The notes under the pieces are model-generated. The model searched no databases. It had not been told where the DNA came from and saw nothing but the letters and a program-made list of their open reading frames with translations. A DNA stretch of 42,036 bases, taken from NCBI GenBank assembly GCA_964478125.1, contig CAYZGR010000024.1, positions 1 through 42,036 of the forward strand, written 5' to 3'. This stretch comes from FW021-bin31 sp964478125 (GTDB lineage: Bacteria > Bacteroidota > Bacteroidia > Chitinophagales > Chitinophagaceae). Shown piece after piece: positions 8,101 to 16,560 of the stretch (within the stretch, counting starts at the first letter, position 1; every line of letters starts with the position of its first letter). Made by a program: the position numbers and the translations under genes.

Positions 8101-8969
8101 CCCTGGGATGGACCAATGATGAGGCTGTAAATAGCCGCATCAATACCTTGCTTCATAATTATCACATCAAGTATAATGAGGAGCTTGGCCGTTATAAGAG
8201 AGAGAAGTTTAATATCTCAATTGGAGATGAACTTCCTGCAGGCGTATTGAAGCTGGCCAAAGTTTATCTGGCTTCAAAGCGTAAGCTGAAAGTGGGAGAT
8301 AAGATGGCCGGTCGCCATGGTAATAAGGGGATTGTTGCGAAGATCGTAAGAGAAGAAGATATGCCTTTTATGGATGACGGGACTACGGTTGATATTGTAT
8401 TGAACCCGTTGGGCGTGCCTTCCCGAATGAATATTGGACAGATCTATGAAACTATTCTGGGATGGGCAGGAGAGAAGTTGGGGGTCAATTTTGCCACGCC
8501 TATTTTTGACGGGGCTTCCAAAGAAGAAATAGCAGCATACATTGATAAGGCGGAGTTGCCGAAGTTCGGTCATACCTATCTGCATGATGGAGAAACCGGA
8601 GAACGTTTTGATCAAAAGGCTACGGTAGGCGTTATTTACATGTTGAAATTACACCACCTGGTAGATGATAAAATGCATGCCCGTTCTATCGGACCTTATT
8701 CCCTGATCACGCAGCAGCCTCTGGGCGGTAAGGCCCAGTTTGGGGGACAGCGTTTTGGGGAAATGGAGGTTTGGGCGCTGGAAGCTTACGGCGCTTCTAA
8801 TATTCTCCAGGAGTTGCTGACCATTAAGTCGGACGATATCAACGGAAGAGCAAAAGCGTATGAGGCCATCGTGAAGGGAGAAAATATTCCCAAGGCCGGC
8901 GTACCCGAATCCTTCAATGTGTTAATACACGAGTTGAGAGGTTTGGGTCTGGACTTAAAATTTGAATAA
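5160..8969 (+). CDS. rpoB: DNA-directed RNA polymerase subunit beta
   Basis: Beta subunit of RNA polymerase, 1269 residues, normal for Bacteroidota. The rifampicin-pocket region lies at about 467-535 (SQLSQFLDQTNPLAEITHKR and the following segment). It keeps the D, H and S residues that equal E. coli D516, H526 and S531, so the pocket looks wild type. The conserved GDKMAGRHGNKG motif is near residue 1046. The C-terminus ends with the usual LNVLIHELRGLGLDL-type segment that contacts beta-prime. rpoC follows after 23 bases. Confidence 0.99.
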   Translation: MSQKTAQPRERINFGKISKIADTPDLLGIQIQSFKDFFQLETTPDKRADEGLFKVFNENFPINDTRNIFNLEFLDYFVDPPRYTLEECIERGLTYAVPLKAKLRLSCNDEEHVDFQTIIQDVFLGNIPYMTPRGTFVINGAERVVVSQLHRSPGVFFGQSYHPNGTKIYSARVIPFKGAWMEFATDINNVMYAYIDRKKKFPVTTLLRSIGYETDKDILELFDIADEIKVDKKTLEANEGKKLAARVLRSWVEDFVDEDTGEVVSIERNEVVLERDSVLDEENIEMILELGVETIFVQKEEVSGDYAIIYNTLNKDTSNSELEAVQHIYRQLRGSDAPDNETARGIIDKLFFSNKRYDLGEVGRYKINRKLDLGDDLDSKVLTRNDIIAIIKYLVRLSNGKAEIDDIDHLSNRRVRTVGEQLYAQFGVGLARMARTIRERMNVRDNEVFTPVDLINARTLSSVINSFFGTSQLSQFLDQTNPLAEITHKRRVSALGPGGLSRERAGFEVRDVHYSHYGRLCTIETPEGPNIGLISTLCVHAKINNMGFIETPYRSVKNGKVDLGGYRYLSAEEEDNARIAQANAPLDDDGNLLSDRIKSRETGDFPVLEKSEVQFMDVAPNQIVGLSASLIPFLEHDDANRALMGSNMQRQAVPLLRPEVPVVGTGLEGRAALDSRLQVIAEGDGIVEYVDANEIRVRYDRDEMERLVSFEGDLKVYQLTKFKKTNHNTSMNLRPCVEKGEKVKAGDFLTEGYATQNGELALGRNLKVAFMPWKGYNFEDAIVISERVIREDWFTSVHISQYELEVRETKLGPEELTADIPNVSEEATKDLDENGVIRVGAHVKEGDILIGKITPKGESDPTPEEKLLRAIFGDKAGDAKDASLKAPPSTEGVVLNKRLYSRAKKDKSTKAHEKAALEKLERAHQKNEIELLEVLQEKLVKLLGDNQSAGVTNNFGEVLIPQDGKFTAKNLAEIDYLNVNPLGWTNDEAVNSRINTLLHNYHIKYNEELGRYKREKFNISIGDELPAGVLKLAKVYLASKRKLKVGDKMAGRHGNKGIVAKIVREEDMPFMDDGTTVDIVLNPLGVPSRMNIGQIYETILGWAGEKLGVNFATPIFDGASKEEIAAYIDKAELPKFGHTYLHDGETGERFDQKATVGVIYMLKLHHLVDDKMHARSIGPYSLITQQPLGGKAQFGGQRFGEMEVWALEAYGASNILQELLTIKSDDINGRAKAYEAIVKGENIPKAGVPESFNVLIHELRGLGLDLKFE

Positions 8970-8992
8970 TTTTTAAATCATAAAAGATAAAT

Positions 8993-11900
8993 ATGGCACT
9001 TAAAAGAGAAAATCGTCCTAAGTCGAGTTTCAAGAAGATCACTATTGGCCTCTCCTCCCCGGATAGCATCCTGGAGCGGTCGTATGGTGAAGTGCTTAAA
9101 CCGGAAACCATTAACTACCGAACTTATAAACCGGAACGGGATGGTTTATTTTGTGAGCGGATATTTGGCCCTGTAAAGGATTACGAATGTTATTGCGGAA
9201 AGTATAAGCGTATTCGTTATAAGGGGATCGTATGTGACCGTTGTGGAGTTGAGGTAACGGAGAAAAAAGTGCGTCGTGAGCGCATGGGTCACATCAAACT
9301 GGTTGTCCCTGTTGTTCATATATGGTTTTTTAAATCGCTGCCTAATAAGATCGGTTATCTGCTGGGATTTAGTTCCAAAAAGCTAGAATCTATTATATAC
9401 TATGAACGCTATGCTGTAGTTCAGCCGGGAGTTTGTGAGGACCGTTTGAATACCCTGGATTTATTGACAGAAGAGGAATATCTGGATATTCTGGATACAT
9501 TGCCTCCTGAAAATCAAATGCTTCCGGATGACGATCCACAGAAGTTTGTGGCCAGGATGGGAGCAGAGGCCGTGCAGATGCTTTTGGCCCGGATAGATCT
9601 TGACGGGCTCTCTTACAGTCTGAGAAATCAGGCGGCCACGGAGACTTCCCAGCAACGTAAGGCAGAAGCTCTCAAACGTTTGAGCGTGGTTGAAGCTTTC
9701 CGAGATGCCAATACACGATTGGAAAACCGTCCCGAATGGATGGTGATGCAATATATTCCGGTTATTCCACCGGAGTTGCGTCCCCTGGTGCCGTTAGATG
9801 GCGGTCGTTTTGCCTCCTCGGATTTGAATGACCTGTACCGCAGGGTAATTATCAGGAATAATCGCCTCAAAAGGCTGATGGAAATTAAAGCTCCCGTGGT
9901 TATCCTGCGTAATGAAAAAAGGATGTTGCAGGAATCAGTTGATTCCCTCTTTGATAATTCGCGGAAGTCTAATGCCGTTAAGGCCGAAGGTGGACGCCCG
10001 TTAAAATCCTTAAGTGATATACTAAAGGGAAAACAGGGCCGTTTTCGTCAAAATCTATTGGGTAAACGTGTAGACTATTCGGGTCGTTCTGTAATTGTGG
10101 TAGGTCCCGAATTGAAGTTGAATGAATGCGGCCTGCCCAAAGATATGGCAGCTGAATTGTTCAAGCCGTTTATCATCCGTAAGCTCATCGAGAGGGGCAT
10201 CGTGAAGACCGTAAAATCGGCCAAGAAGCTGGTAGACCGCAAGGAAGCCATCGTATGGGATATCCTTGAAAATGTATTGAAAGGCCATCCGATTCTCCTT
10301 AACCGTGCTCCCACGTTGCACCGTCTGTCCATTCAGGCTTTTCAGCCCAAGCTTGTAGAAGGGAAAGCCATTCGTTTGCATCCGCTGGCTTGTAGTGCAT
10401 TCAATGCCGACTTTGATGGAGATCAGATGGCTGTTCATGTTCCTTTGAGCAATGCTGCGATTCTGGAGGCCCAGCTATTGATGCTGGCTTCCCATAACAT
10501 TCTAAACCCGCAAAACGGGTCACCGATCACCCTTCCTTCGCAGGATATGGTATTAGGTCTGTATTATATTACAAAAGGCAGGCGAACCAATGAGAAAGAG
10601 ACGATAAAGGGAGAAGGCGGTATTTTCTATTCCCCAGAGGAGGTGATGATCGCGTTGGATGAGAAAAAGGTAGATCTGCACGCCTGGATAAAAGTTCGTG
10701 TAAAATTGCGCCAGGAAGATGGCTCGCTGGTTGAAAAACTGGTGGATACCACCGTGGGGCGTGTCTACTTCAACCGTGTGGTTCCTGAAAAAGTAGGATT
10801 TGTCAATGAATTGCTGACCAAGAAGTCCCTTCGAAAGATCATTGGAGAGGTGACGCAGATCACTGATGTGCCCACTGCAGTACAGTTCCTTGACGATATT
10901 AAATCCTTAGGATTTAGGAGCGCTTATGAAGGCGGCCTTTCCTTCAGTATTAATGACCTGATCGTACCGGAAGTGAAAGAGGATCTGATCCAGTCTGCCC
11001 AGGATGAGGTGGATGAGGTATGGGAAAACTACAACATGGGCCTGATCACCAACAACGAACGTTACAATCAGATCGTGGATATATGGTCTCGTGTGGATAC
11101 CCGTGTGACAGAAACGCTTATTCGCGAACTGGCAGAGGATAAACAAGGCTTCAATTCTGTATTTATGATGCTGGACTCGGGTGCGCGTGGTTCCAAGCAA
11201 CAAATCAAACAGCTGGCGGGTATCAGGGGATTGATGGCCAAGCCCAGAAAAAGCGGTTCTTCCGGTTCCGAAATTATTGAGAATCCGATTTTGGCAAACT
11301 TTAAAGACGGGCTCAGTGTATTGGAATATTTTATTTCTACACATGGTGCACGTAAAGGATTGGCCGATACGGCATTGAAAACGGCAGATGCCGGTTACCT
11401 GACCAGGCGTCTGGTAGATGTGGCCCAGGATGTGGTAATCAATGAAGAGGATTGTGGCACGCTTCGCGGAATCTCTATTAATGCATTGAAAGATAATGAG
11501 GATGTGGTAGAACCTCTGTTTGATCGTATTCTCGGCCGTACCTCTCTGCATGATATTTATGATCCGAATACAGATGGTCTTATCGTAGAATCAGGAGAAG
11601 AAATTACAGAAGAGTTGGCTCATAAGATTGAAGATTGCGGTATAGAATCTGTGGAGATTCGTTCGGTATTGACTTGTGAAAGCCGTCATGGTGTTTGTGT
11701 GAAATGTTATGGTAAAAACCTTGCTACCGGTTATATGGCCCAGAAAGGCGATTCTGTCGGGATCATTGCCGCTCAATCCATAGGTGAACCGGGGACACAG
11801 CTCACGCTGCGTACTTTCCATGTGGGAGGTATTGCGGGTTCTGCTTCTGTGAATTCCCAACTGACAACCAAATTTACCGGCATTGCCCATTTTGACGGAT

Positions 11901-13285
11901 TGCGGACCATAGATTTTGAAAATCAGGAAGGAGAGGTGGAAAAGATGGTGATCGGACGTACCGGCGAGATCAGAATGATGACGGAAGATGACCGGTTGCT
12001 AACCACTTACAACGTGCCTTATGGATCTACTCTTAAGGTGGAGGACGGGCAAAAAGTGGAAAAGGGTACCATCTTGTGTACGTGGGATCCTTATAATGCA
12101 GTGATCGTTTCTGAGGTTAACGGTACCGTGTCCTTTGAAGGGATGGCAGAAGGCATTACGTATCGGGAGGAAGCCGATGAACAAACCGGCCACAGGGAAA
12201 AAGTGGTTATTGAAACCAAAGACAAGACCAAGATACCGACCATTATCATCGGTGATCCGAAAAAGAATGGAAAAGCTTACAACCTGCCCGTGGGAGCTCA
12301 TGTGATCGTACATGAAGAGGATGAGGTCCGCCAGGGACAGGTGATCGTGAAAATCCCCCGGATTCTCGGTAAGCTGAAAGATATTACCGGCGGTTTGCCC
12401 CGCGTTACGGAATTGTTTGAAGCACGTAATCCTTCTAATCCTTCCGTAGTATCTGAAATAGATGGTGTGGTAAGCTTCGGTAACATAAAAAGAGGTAATC
12501 GTCAGATTGTTGTTGAAGCCAGAGATGGGGTGAAGAAGAAATACATGGTTCCGTTGACGCGCCATATTCTGGTGCAGGAAGGCGACTTTATTAAAGCCGG
12601 TAGCTCCCTTTCTGAAGGAGCCATTGCTCCGGCGGATATTCTGAAGATTAAAGGACCTCATGCCGTACAGGCTTATCTTGTAAATGAAATACAAGAGGTA
12701 TATCGCCTCCAGGGTGTGAAGCTGAATGACAAACATATTGAGGTGATCGTACGCCAGATGATGCGCAAGGTGAAGATCGAAGATCCGGGAGATACCAAAT
12801 TCCTTGAGGTAGATGTGGTTGATAAATTTGATTTCCTTGAAGGTAATGATCAGATCTTTGATAAGAAGTTTGTTACCGACCCGGGAGATTCCACGAATCT
12901 GAAAGCCGGACAGATTGTTACGCTCAGGCAATTACGGGAAGAAAACTCTTTGCTGCGTCGGGCAGACAAGAAGCTGGTGGAATTCAGAGATGCCCGCCCG
13001 GCTACTTCCAGCCCATTGCTATTGGGTATTACCAAGGCTTCTCTGGGTACCCGGAGCTGGATCTCTGCGGCTTCTTTCCAGGAAACTACGAAGGTGCTTT
13101 CCAAGGCCACCATTGCCGGCAAGTGTGATGAAATGATCGGACTGAAAGAGAATGTGATCACCGGTCATCAGATTCCGGCCGGTACGGGATTGCCCGAATT
13201 TACCGATCTTATTGTCGGCTCCAAAGAGGATTTCGAACATCTGGAGTCTCTAAAAGCGTTGGAAGCCTTTGATCCGGAAGAGTAG
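8993..13285 (+). CDS. rpoC: DNA-directed RNA polymerase subunit beta-prime
   Basis: Catalytic subunit of RNA polymerase, 1430 residues. The N-terminal zinc ribbon CYCGKYKRIRYKGIVCDRCG is near residues 63-83. The Mg-binding catalytic motif NADFDGD is at 471-477. The second zinc site includes CESRHGVCVKC near 893-903, with an upstream Cys in EEDCGTLRG. A C-terminal region carries LGITKASLGTRSWISAASFQ of the trigger-loop and clamp area. The gene ends the transcription block and is followed by a strong terminator. Confidence 0.99.
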   Translation: MALKRENRPKSSFKKITIGLSSPDSILERSYGEVLKPETINYRTYKPERDGLFCERIFGPVKDYECYCGKYKRIRYKGIVCDRCGVEVTEKKVRRERMGHIKLVVPVVHIWFFKSLPNKIGYLLGFSSKKLESIIYYERYAVVQPGVCEDRLNTLDLLTEEEYLDILDTLPPENQMLPDDDPQKFVARMGAEAVQMLLARIDLDGLSYSLRNQAATETSQQRKAEALKRLSVVEAFRDANTRLENRPEWMVMQYIPVIPPELRPLVPLDGGRFASSDLNDLYRRVIIRNNRLKRLMEIKAPVVILRNEKRMLQESVDSLFDNSRKSNAVKAEGGRPLKSLSDILKGKQGRFRQNLLGKRVDYSGRSVIVVGPELKLNECGLPKDMAAELFKPFIIRKLIERGIVKTVKSAKKLVDRKEAIVWDILENVLKGHPILLNRAPTLHRLSIQAFQPKLVEGKAIRLHPLACSAFNADFDGDQMAVHVPLSNAAILEAQLLMLASHNILNPQNGSPITLPSQDMVLGLYYITKGRRTNEKETIKGEGGIFYSPEEVMIALDEKKVDLHAWIKVRVKLRQEDGSLVEKLVDTTVGRVYFNRVVPEKVGFVNELLTKKSLRKIIGEVTQITDVPTAVQFLDDIKSLGFRSAYEGGLSFSINDLIVPEVKEDLIQSAQDEVDEVWENYNMGLITNNERYNQIVDIWSRVDTRVTETLIRELAEDKQGFNSVFMMLDSGARGSKQQIKQLAGIRGLMAKPRKSGSSGSEIIENPILANFKDGLSVLEYFISTHGARKGLADTALKTADAGYLTRRLVDVAQDVVINEEDCGTLRGISINALKDNEDVVEPLFDRILGRTSLHDIYDPNTDGLIVESGEEITEELAHKIEDCGIESVEIRSVLTCESRHGVCVKCYGKNLATGYMAQKGDSVGIIAAQSIGEPGTQLTLRTFHVGGIAGSASVNSQLTTKFTGIAHFDGLRTIDFENQEGEVEKMVIGRTGEIRMMTEDDRLLTTYNVPYGSTLKVEDGQKVEKGTILCTWDPYNAVIVSEVNGTVSFEGMAEGITYREEADEQTGHREKVVIETKDKTKIPTIIIGDPKKNGKAYNLPVGAHVIVHEEDEVRQGQVIVKIPRILGKLKDITGGLPRVTELFEARNPSNPSVVSEIDGVVSFGNIKRGNRQIVVEARDGVKKKYMVPLTRHILVQEGDFIKAGSSLSEGAIAPADILKIKGPHAVQAYLVNEIQEVYRLQGVKLNDKHIEVIVRQMMRKVKIEDPGDTKFLEVDVVDKFDFLEGNDQIFDKKFVTDPGDSTNLKAGQIVTLRQLREENSLLRRADKKLVEFRDARPATSSPLLLGITKASLGTRSWISAASFQETTKVLSKATIAGKCDEMIGLKENVITGHQIPAGTGLPEFTDLIVGSKEDFEHLESLKALEAFDPEE

Positions 13286-13305
13286 ATCGATGGATCCTTT
13301 TAAAT

Positions 13306-13344
13306 CAGGAGGTTGCTTGAAAAACCGGCAGCCTCCTGTTTTTT
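13306..13344 (+). terminator. Rho-independent terminator of rpoBC
   Basis: CAGGAGGTTGC (13306-13316) pairs with GCAGCCTCCTG (13328-13338), 11 pairs including one G-U, followed by six T residues (13339-13344). It begins 21 bases after the rpoC stop and ends the ribosomal/polymerase operon. Confidence 0.93.
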
Positions 13345-13372
13345 AGTTTGATATTGAAAATCCTGATTTTTA

Positions 13373-13969
13373 ATGAAAAAGTTATCGTTAGTCCTTAATA
13401 TTGTATTGTTGATCTTAGTTGGCGTGTTGTTTTACCTGCATTTTTCCGATCAGAAAAAAGTGCAGGAACCGGTCGGCGATACGGCAGTGAATACCCCATC
13501 CTCACTACCTCTGGCTTATGTAAATATAGATTCTCTGGAAGCTCACTATTCTTACTTTCAGGCTAAAAAGGCAGAACTTGATAAAAAGCAGGAAAATATT
13601 CAGAAAGAGTTAAGTGCTAAAGCAAAAGCCATTCAGAACGATATTGCCAAGTTACAAAAAGATGCCCCTACGCTTACGCAGGCGCAGGGAGAAGCTGCCC
13701 AGAAAAAAATACTGGACAAAAGGCAAAAATTACAAGACAGGGAACAACAATTGAGGCAGGAATTCCTTCAACAGCAGCAGGAATTTAACCAATCCCTGCA
13801 TGAACGGTTAAATAAATTCTTAGAAAGATATAATACTGACAAGAAATATATCTTTATCTTTTCCTATTCCAGCGCCGCCTCCGATCTTTTATATAAAGAC
13901 CGGGCTTATGACATCACCCGGGACGTGATAAAAGGCCTGAATGAAGGAGCTGATACTGCCGCTCGTTAG
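13373..13969 (+). CDS. Skp/OmpH-family periplasmic chaperone-like protein
   Basis: A 198-residue protein with an N-terminal hydrophobic signal or anchor (about 4-24), then a long charged, Gln/Lys-rich helical region (about 60-150) typical of the coiled-coil arms of Skp/OmpH chaperones, which hold unfolded outer-membrane proteins in the periplasm. The opening of the mature part, LPLAYVNIDSLEAHY, matches the usual OmpH-family pattern (YVN/D-D/S). The N-terminal segment lacks an obvious cleavage site, so it may be membrane-anchored. Its stop overlaps that of the convergent regulator gene by two bases. The promoter is not evident. Confidence 0.85.
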   Translation: MKKLSLVLNIVLLILVGVLFYLHFSDQKKVQEPVGDTAVNTPSSLPLAYVNIDSLEAHYSYFQAKKAELDKKQENIQKELSAKAKAIQNDIAKLQKDAPTLTQAQGEAAQKKILDKRQKLQDREQQLRQEFLQQQQEFNQSLHERLNKFLERYNTDKKYIFIFSYSSAASDLLYKDRAYDITRDVIKGLNEGADTAAR

Positions 13970-14538
13970 ATCTCATCCAATGGTCTTCGCTTATGCTGTT
14001 TGATTTTCTTAAACTGTGAAGGAGTAAAACCGGTTACTTTTTTAAATTGGCTCGAAAGATGTGCTACGCTGCTGTATCCCAGCCGGTAAGCTATTTCGCT
14101 TAAGGTAATTTCATCATAGATCAATAACTCCTTCACTTTTTCAATCTTTTGATAGATCACAAATTGTTCAATGGTTACGTTTTGCGATTCAGAAAAAAGA
14201 TTGCTTATGTAGTTGTAATCTTTATGAAGTTTATCGGAGAGATATCGGGAGATATTTTCATGGAGTTCGGTGAGGTCCTGATGATGAATGAGGTCAATGA
14301 TCAAGCTTTTTATTTGGGATACCAGGCGTGATTGTTTATCATCAATAAGTTCAAAGCCTTCCCTCTCCAGCGCTTCGGCAAGGCGGCCCTTATGACCTTT
14401 AGAAAGAGCGGAGTCCAGTACTACTTCTCCTAATGAGATACTTTGATAAGGAATGTTTTGTGCCTCCAGCAAGGTTGTAACGGCTTTGATACACCTGCGG
14501 CAAACCATGTTTTTGATGTATAGATGTTGTTTTGCCAT
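13966..14538 (-). CDS. AraC-type regulator with N-terminal HMA-like metal-binding domain
   Basis: A 190-residue fusion. Residues about 3-66 look like a heavy-metal-associated (HMA) fold with an intact MxCxxC motif (MVCRRC, 12-17). The C-terminal half (about 85-185) is an AraC/XylS double helix-turn-helix, with LSEIAYRLGYSSVAHLSSQF as the second helix-turn-helix and the family ending VTGFTPSQFKK. The fusion occurs across Bacteroidota and is usually left as a generic AraC regulator. Metal-responsive control is an inference from the Cys pair. No metal ATPase or efflux gene is adjacent. A dyad overlaps its promoter, suggesting autoregulation. Confidence 0.88.
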   Translation of the reverse strand: MAKQHLYIKNMVCRRCIKAVTTLLEAQNIPYQSISLGEVVLDSALSKGHKGRLAEALEREGFELIDDKQSRLVSQIKSLIIDLIHHQDLTELHENISRYLSDKLHKDYNYISNLFSESQNVTIEQFVIYQKIEKVKELLIYDEITLSEIAYRLGYSSVAHLSSQFKKVTGFTPSQFKKIKQHKRRPLDEI

Positions 14539-14542
14539 CTTA

Positions 14543-14566
14543 CAAAGGTATGAAGATCGTACCTTT
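14543..14566 (-). promoter_or_regulatory. Promoter and dyad of the HMA-AraC gene
   Basis: On the minus strand TACCTTTG (14550-14543) is a perfect -7 box only four bases before the ATG, implying a leaderless or near-leaderless mRNA. It forms one arm of a perfect inverted repeat AAAGGTA (14544-14550) / TACCTTT (14560-14566) with a 9-base spacer. The second arm touches the stop codon of the upstream porin gene. It is likely the operator of an autoregulated gene. Confidence 0.6.
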
Positions 14567-16560
14567 TAATTTAAGAAGGCCCACTGGATTCCTACTCTTA
14601 GCGAGAAGCCGGGATAGGGGTAATGCGGAACTTCTATAAGATTGGGGGAAACGAAAGAATTAAGGTCCTCTGCCCGGATATATGCTACAAACGATTTGAT
14701 GCGGAAATGAATAAAAGCTGCTACATCGGGGTATTTATTGATGGTGTTTACCTCGTTCTGAGTTACAAACTGCTGAATAACAGGAGAATAATAATCAGAA
14801 TGGTAGACGGTATGATAGCGTCCTTCGAGTCCGGCGCAAAGGATCAGGTTTTTGAATAAGGTATTCTCATAAGTAAAGCGATTTCTGGTCCAGAGCAGTG
14901 GAACATTCAGGGGATTGGAGCCGGTTGTTTGTTGGAGTGCTAAGTCCAAATACCAATTAAAATGGCCCAGAGTAAACTTTTTGTGAAGAATGATCTGCAG
15001 CAGGTTAAAAGCGGTAGCATCCTGAGCAGATTCATAAAAATTCTTAAAGTAAGTATAGTTGGTTATTAAAAAATAATTGACCTCCAGGTGGTATTTCAGG
15101 TGATCGTTGCTTGCCGCAAACTGTAGGCGCGTAATATTGGTTGGATTTAAATCGGGATGGGTACTCAGGAACAGGTTGGATTCGAAGAAACGATAAACGA
15201 AAGAGGGGGTCTGGTTCAGGTTAGTGAAAGAAACTTTTACGTTTCCCAGTTTTTCATTCAGATAGCGGCTCAGAGAACCTGTAGCCAGATAGTTTCCAAA
15301 GTCGGGACCTGCAAAAACGAATTCCCCCCTGGCATCTATGTTCCATTTTCTGTTGCGTGTCAGATTGTGATATTCTGCATGCCCTTTTATGTTATTGAAC
15401 ACAATGCTGTTTTGTAAAAACTGCCCTTTTATGTGTTTATAAGCGGCTCCCAGTTTTAAGAATTGCGCCTGGTTTTTTTTACTTGGAAACTGAATAAGAG
15501 AAAGATCATTTGAAAGGATTTTCCAGTCCTGAGAGGCCAGTATCTTATGGGTATTCAGCGTATCTAAGCCATAATGATTATAATAATACTGCGGGTCATA
15601 GGAGGCAATGGTATCCGAAAAACCGGCATTCAGGTGGGATAGGCGAAGGGTATGCTCGATCCGTAATACCGGATGATACTCATATCGGATGGTGGTATCA
15701 TTAACCCGCACGCTGTCTCCGGATCCCCAATCGTATTGTTGCCGTAACAACCAGGAACTTTCCTTAAAGTTGGACTGAGTGGCGATGGGAGTAGAAAAAA
15801 AGCCTATGGAACTGGGACTTTCTCCCCCCAGATGCACGGGAATGGTGCGGCGATCGTCGTATTGCGGATCTTCTAAGTCTTCGTTGAACTTGATACCGCC
15901 ATTTTCCCCGGAATGTAATTTATTCGAAACAAAACTTAGATACCCATTGTAACGTTTGTTTCTCGAATTGAAATGCCCAAAAAGGTTAATGCTGTTATCG
16001 TCTGTATTTTGATTTTTAAAGAAACCGGGATCATTGATTTTCCTGAAGCGGAAACCCAGGTTGAGGTTTGGTTTAAGGTTTTCGGTGAGTAGAACGCCGA
16101 TCAATTGCTCCTGTTTGGGTCCTATCAGATAACGTAATACGGTATAAGGATGAGTGGTATTATAATAACGGGTACTGTCGATTTCGAATTTATAAGGATC
16201 GAATACGTGGAATCCGGCATCAAAACCCAAGCGAAGTGCGGGCCGGTATATTAGTGAATGAGCAGCTGTTCCCAGATTACCCAGATAAATATAATCGGCG
16301 GGCAATGGAATGTAGTCCGTGAAATCATTTATGGATGAGTCGAGGCGCCGGTCAATGACATCATCAAGGTAGCGGTAATGAATTTTATTATGAATGACCT
16401 TACGCTTTTGAGGAACCACCAAGGAATCCCGGTTTCCTCCTTCTGCCGCATGAGATCCTGCACCGGTGGGAATACGATTCTTTAATCCTCTGAGAACCTG
16501 TGCCTGAATACCAGCAGAAAGTAAACACAAACTTACGGTTATGAGCCAAAATATCTTCAT
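14566..16560 (-). CDS. Putative outer-membrane porin (beta-barrel, Porin_10-like)
   Basis: A 664-residue exported protein. A signal peptide at 1-20 ends with GIQAQ. The mature N-terminus is low in structure and contains HNKIHYRYLDDVIDRRLDSSINDF, followed by many alternating aromatic strands with short turns, and the C-terminus is FSLRVGIQWAFLN. This pattern fits the large putative porin family of Bacteroidota (Porin_10). The substrate is unknown. Its ATG overlaps the stop of the upstream purine nucleoside phosphorylase gene (ATGA), so the two are translationally coupled and may serve nucleoside use, but that is inference. Confidence 0.85.
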   Translation of the reverse strand: MKIFWLITVSLCLLSAGIQAQVLRGLKNRIPTGAGSHAAEGGNRDSLVVPQKRKVIHNKIHYRYLDDVIDRRLDSSINDFTDYIPLPADYIYLGNLGTAAHSLIYRPALRLGFDAGFHVFDPYKFEIDSTRYYNTTHPYTVLRYLIGPKQEQLIGVLLTENLKPNLNLGFRFRKINDPGFFKNQNTDDNSINLFGHFNSRNKRYNGYLSFVSNKLHSGENGGIKFNEDLEDPQYDDRRTIPVHLGGESPSSIGFFSTPIATQSNFKESSWLLRQQYDWGSGDSVRVNDTTIRYEYHPVLRIEHTLRLSHLNAGFSDTIASYDPQYYYNHYGLDTLNTHKILASQDWKILSNDLSLIQFPSKKNQAQFLKLGAAYKHIKGQFLQNSIVFNNIKGHAEYHNLTRNRKWNIDARGEFVFAGPDFGNYLATGSLSRYLNEKLGNVKVSFTNLNQTPSFVYRFFESNLFLSTHPDLNPTNITRLQFAASNDHLKYHLEVNYFLITNYTYFKNFYESAQDATAFNLLQIILHKKFTLGHFNWYLDLALQQTTGSNPLNVPLLWTRNRFTYENTLFKNLILCAGLEGRYHTVYHSDYYSPVIQQFVTQNEVNTINKYPDVAAFIHFRIKSFVAYIRAEDLNSFVSPNLIEVPHYPYPGFSLRVGIQWAFLN

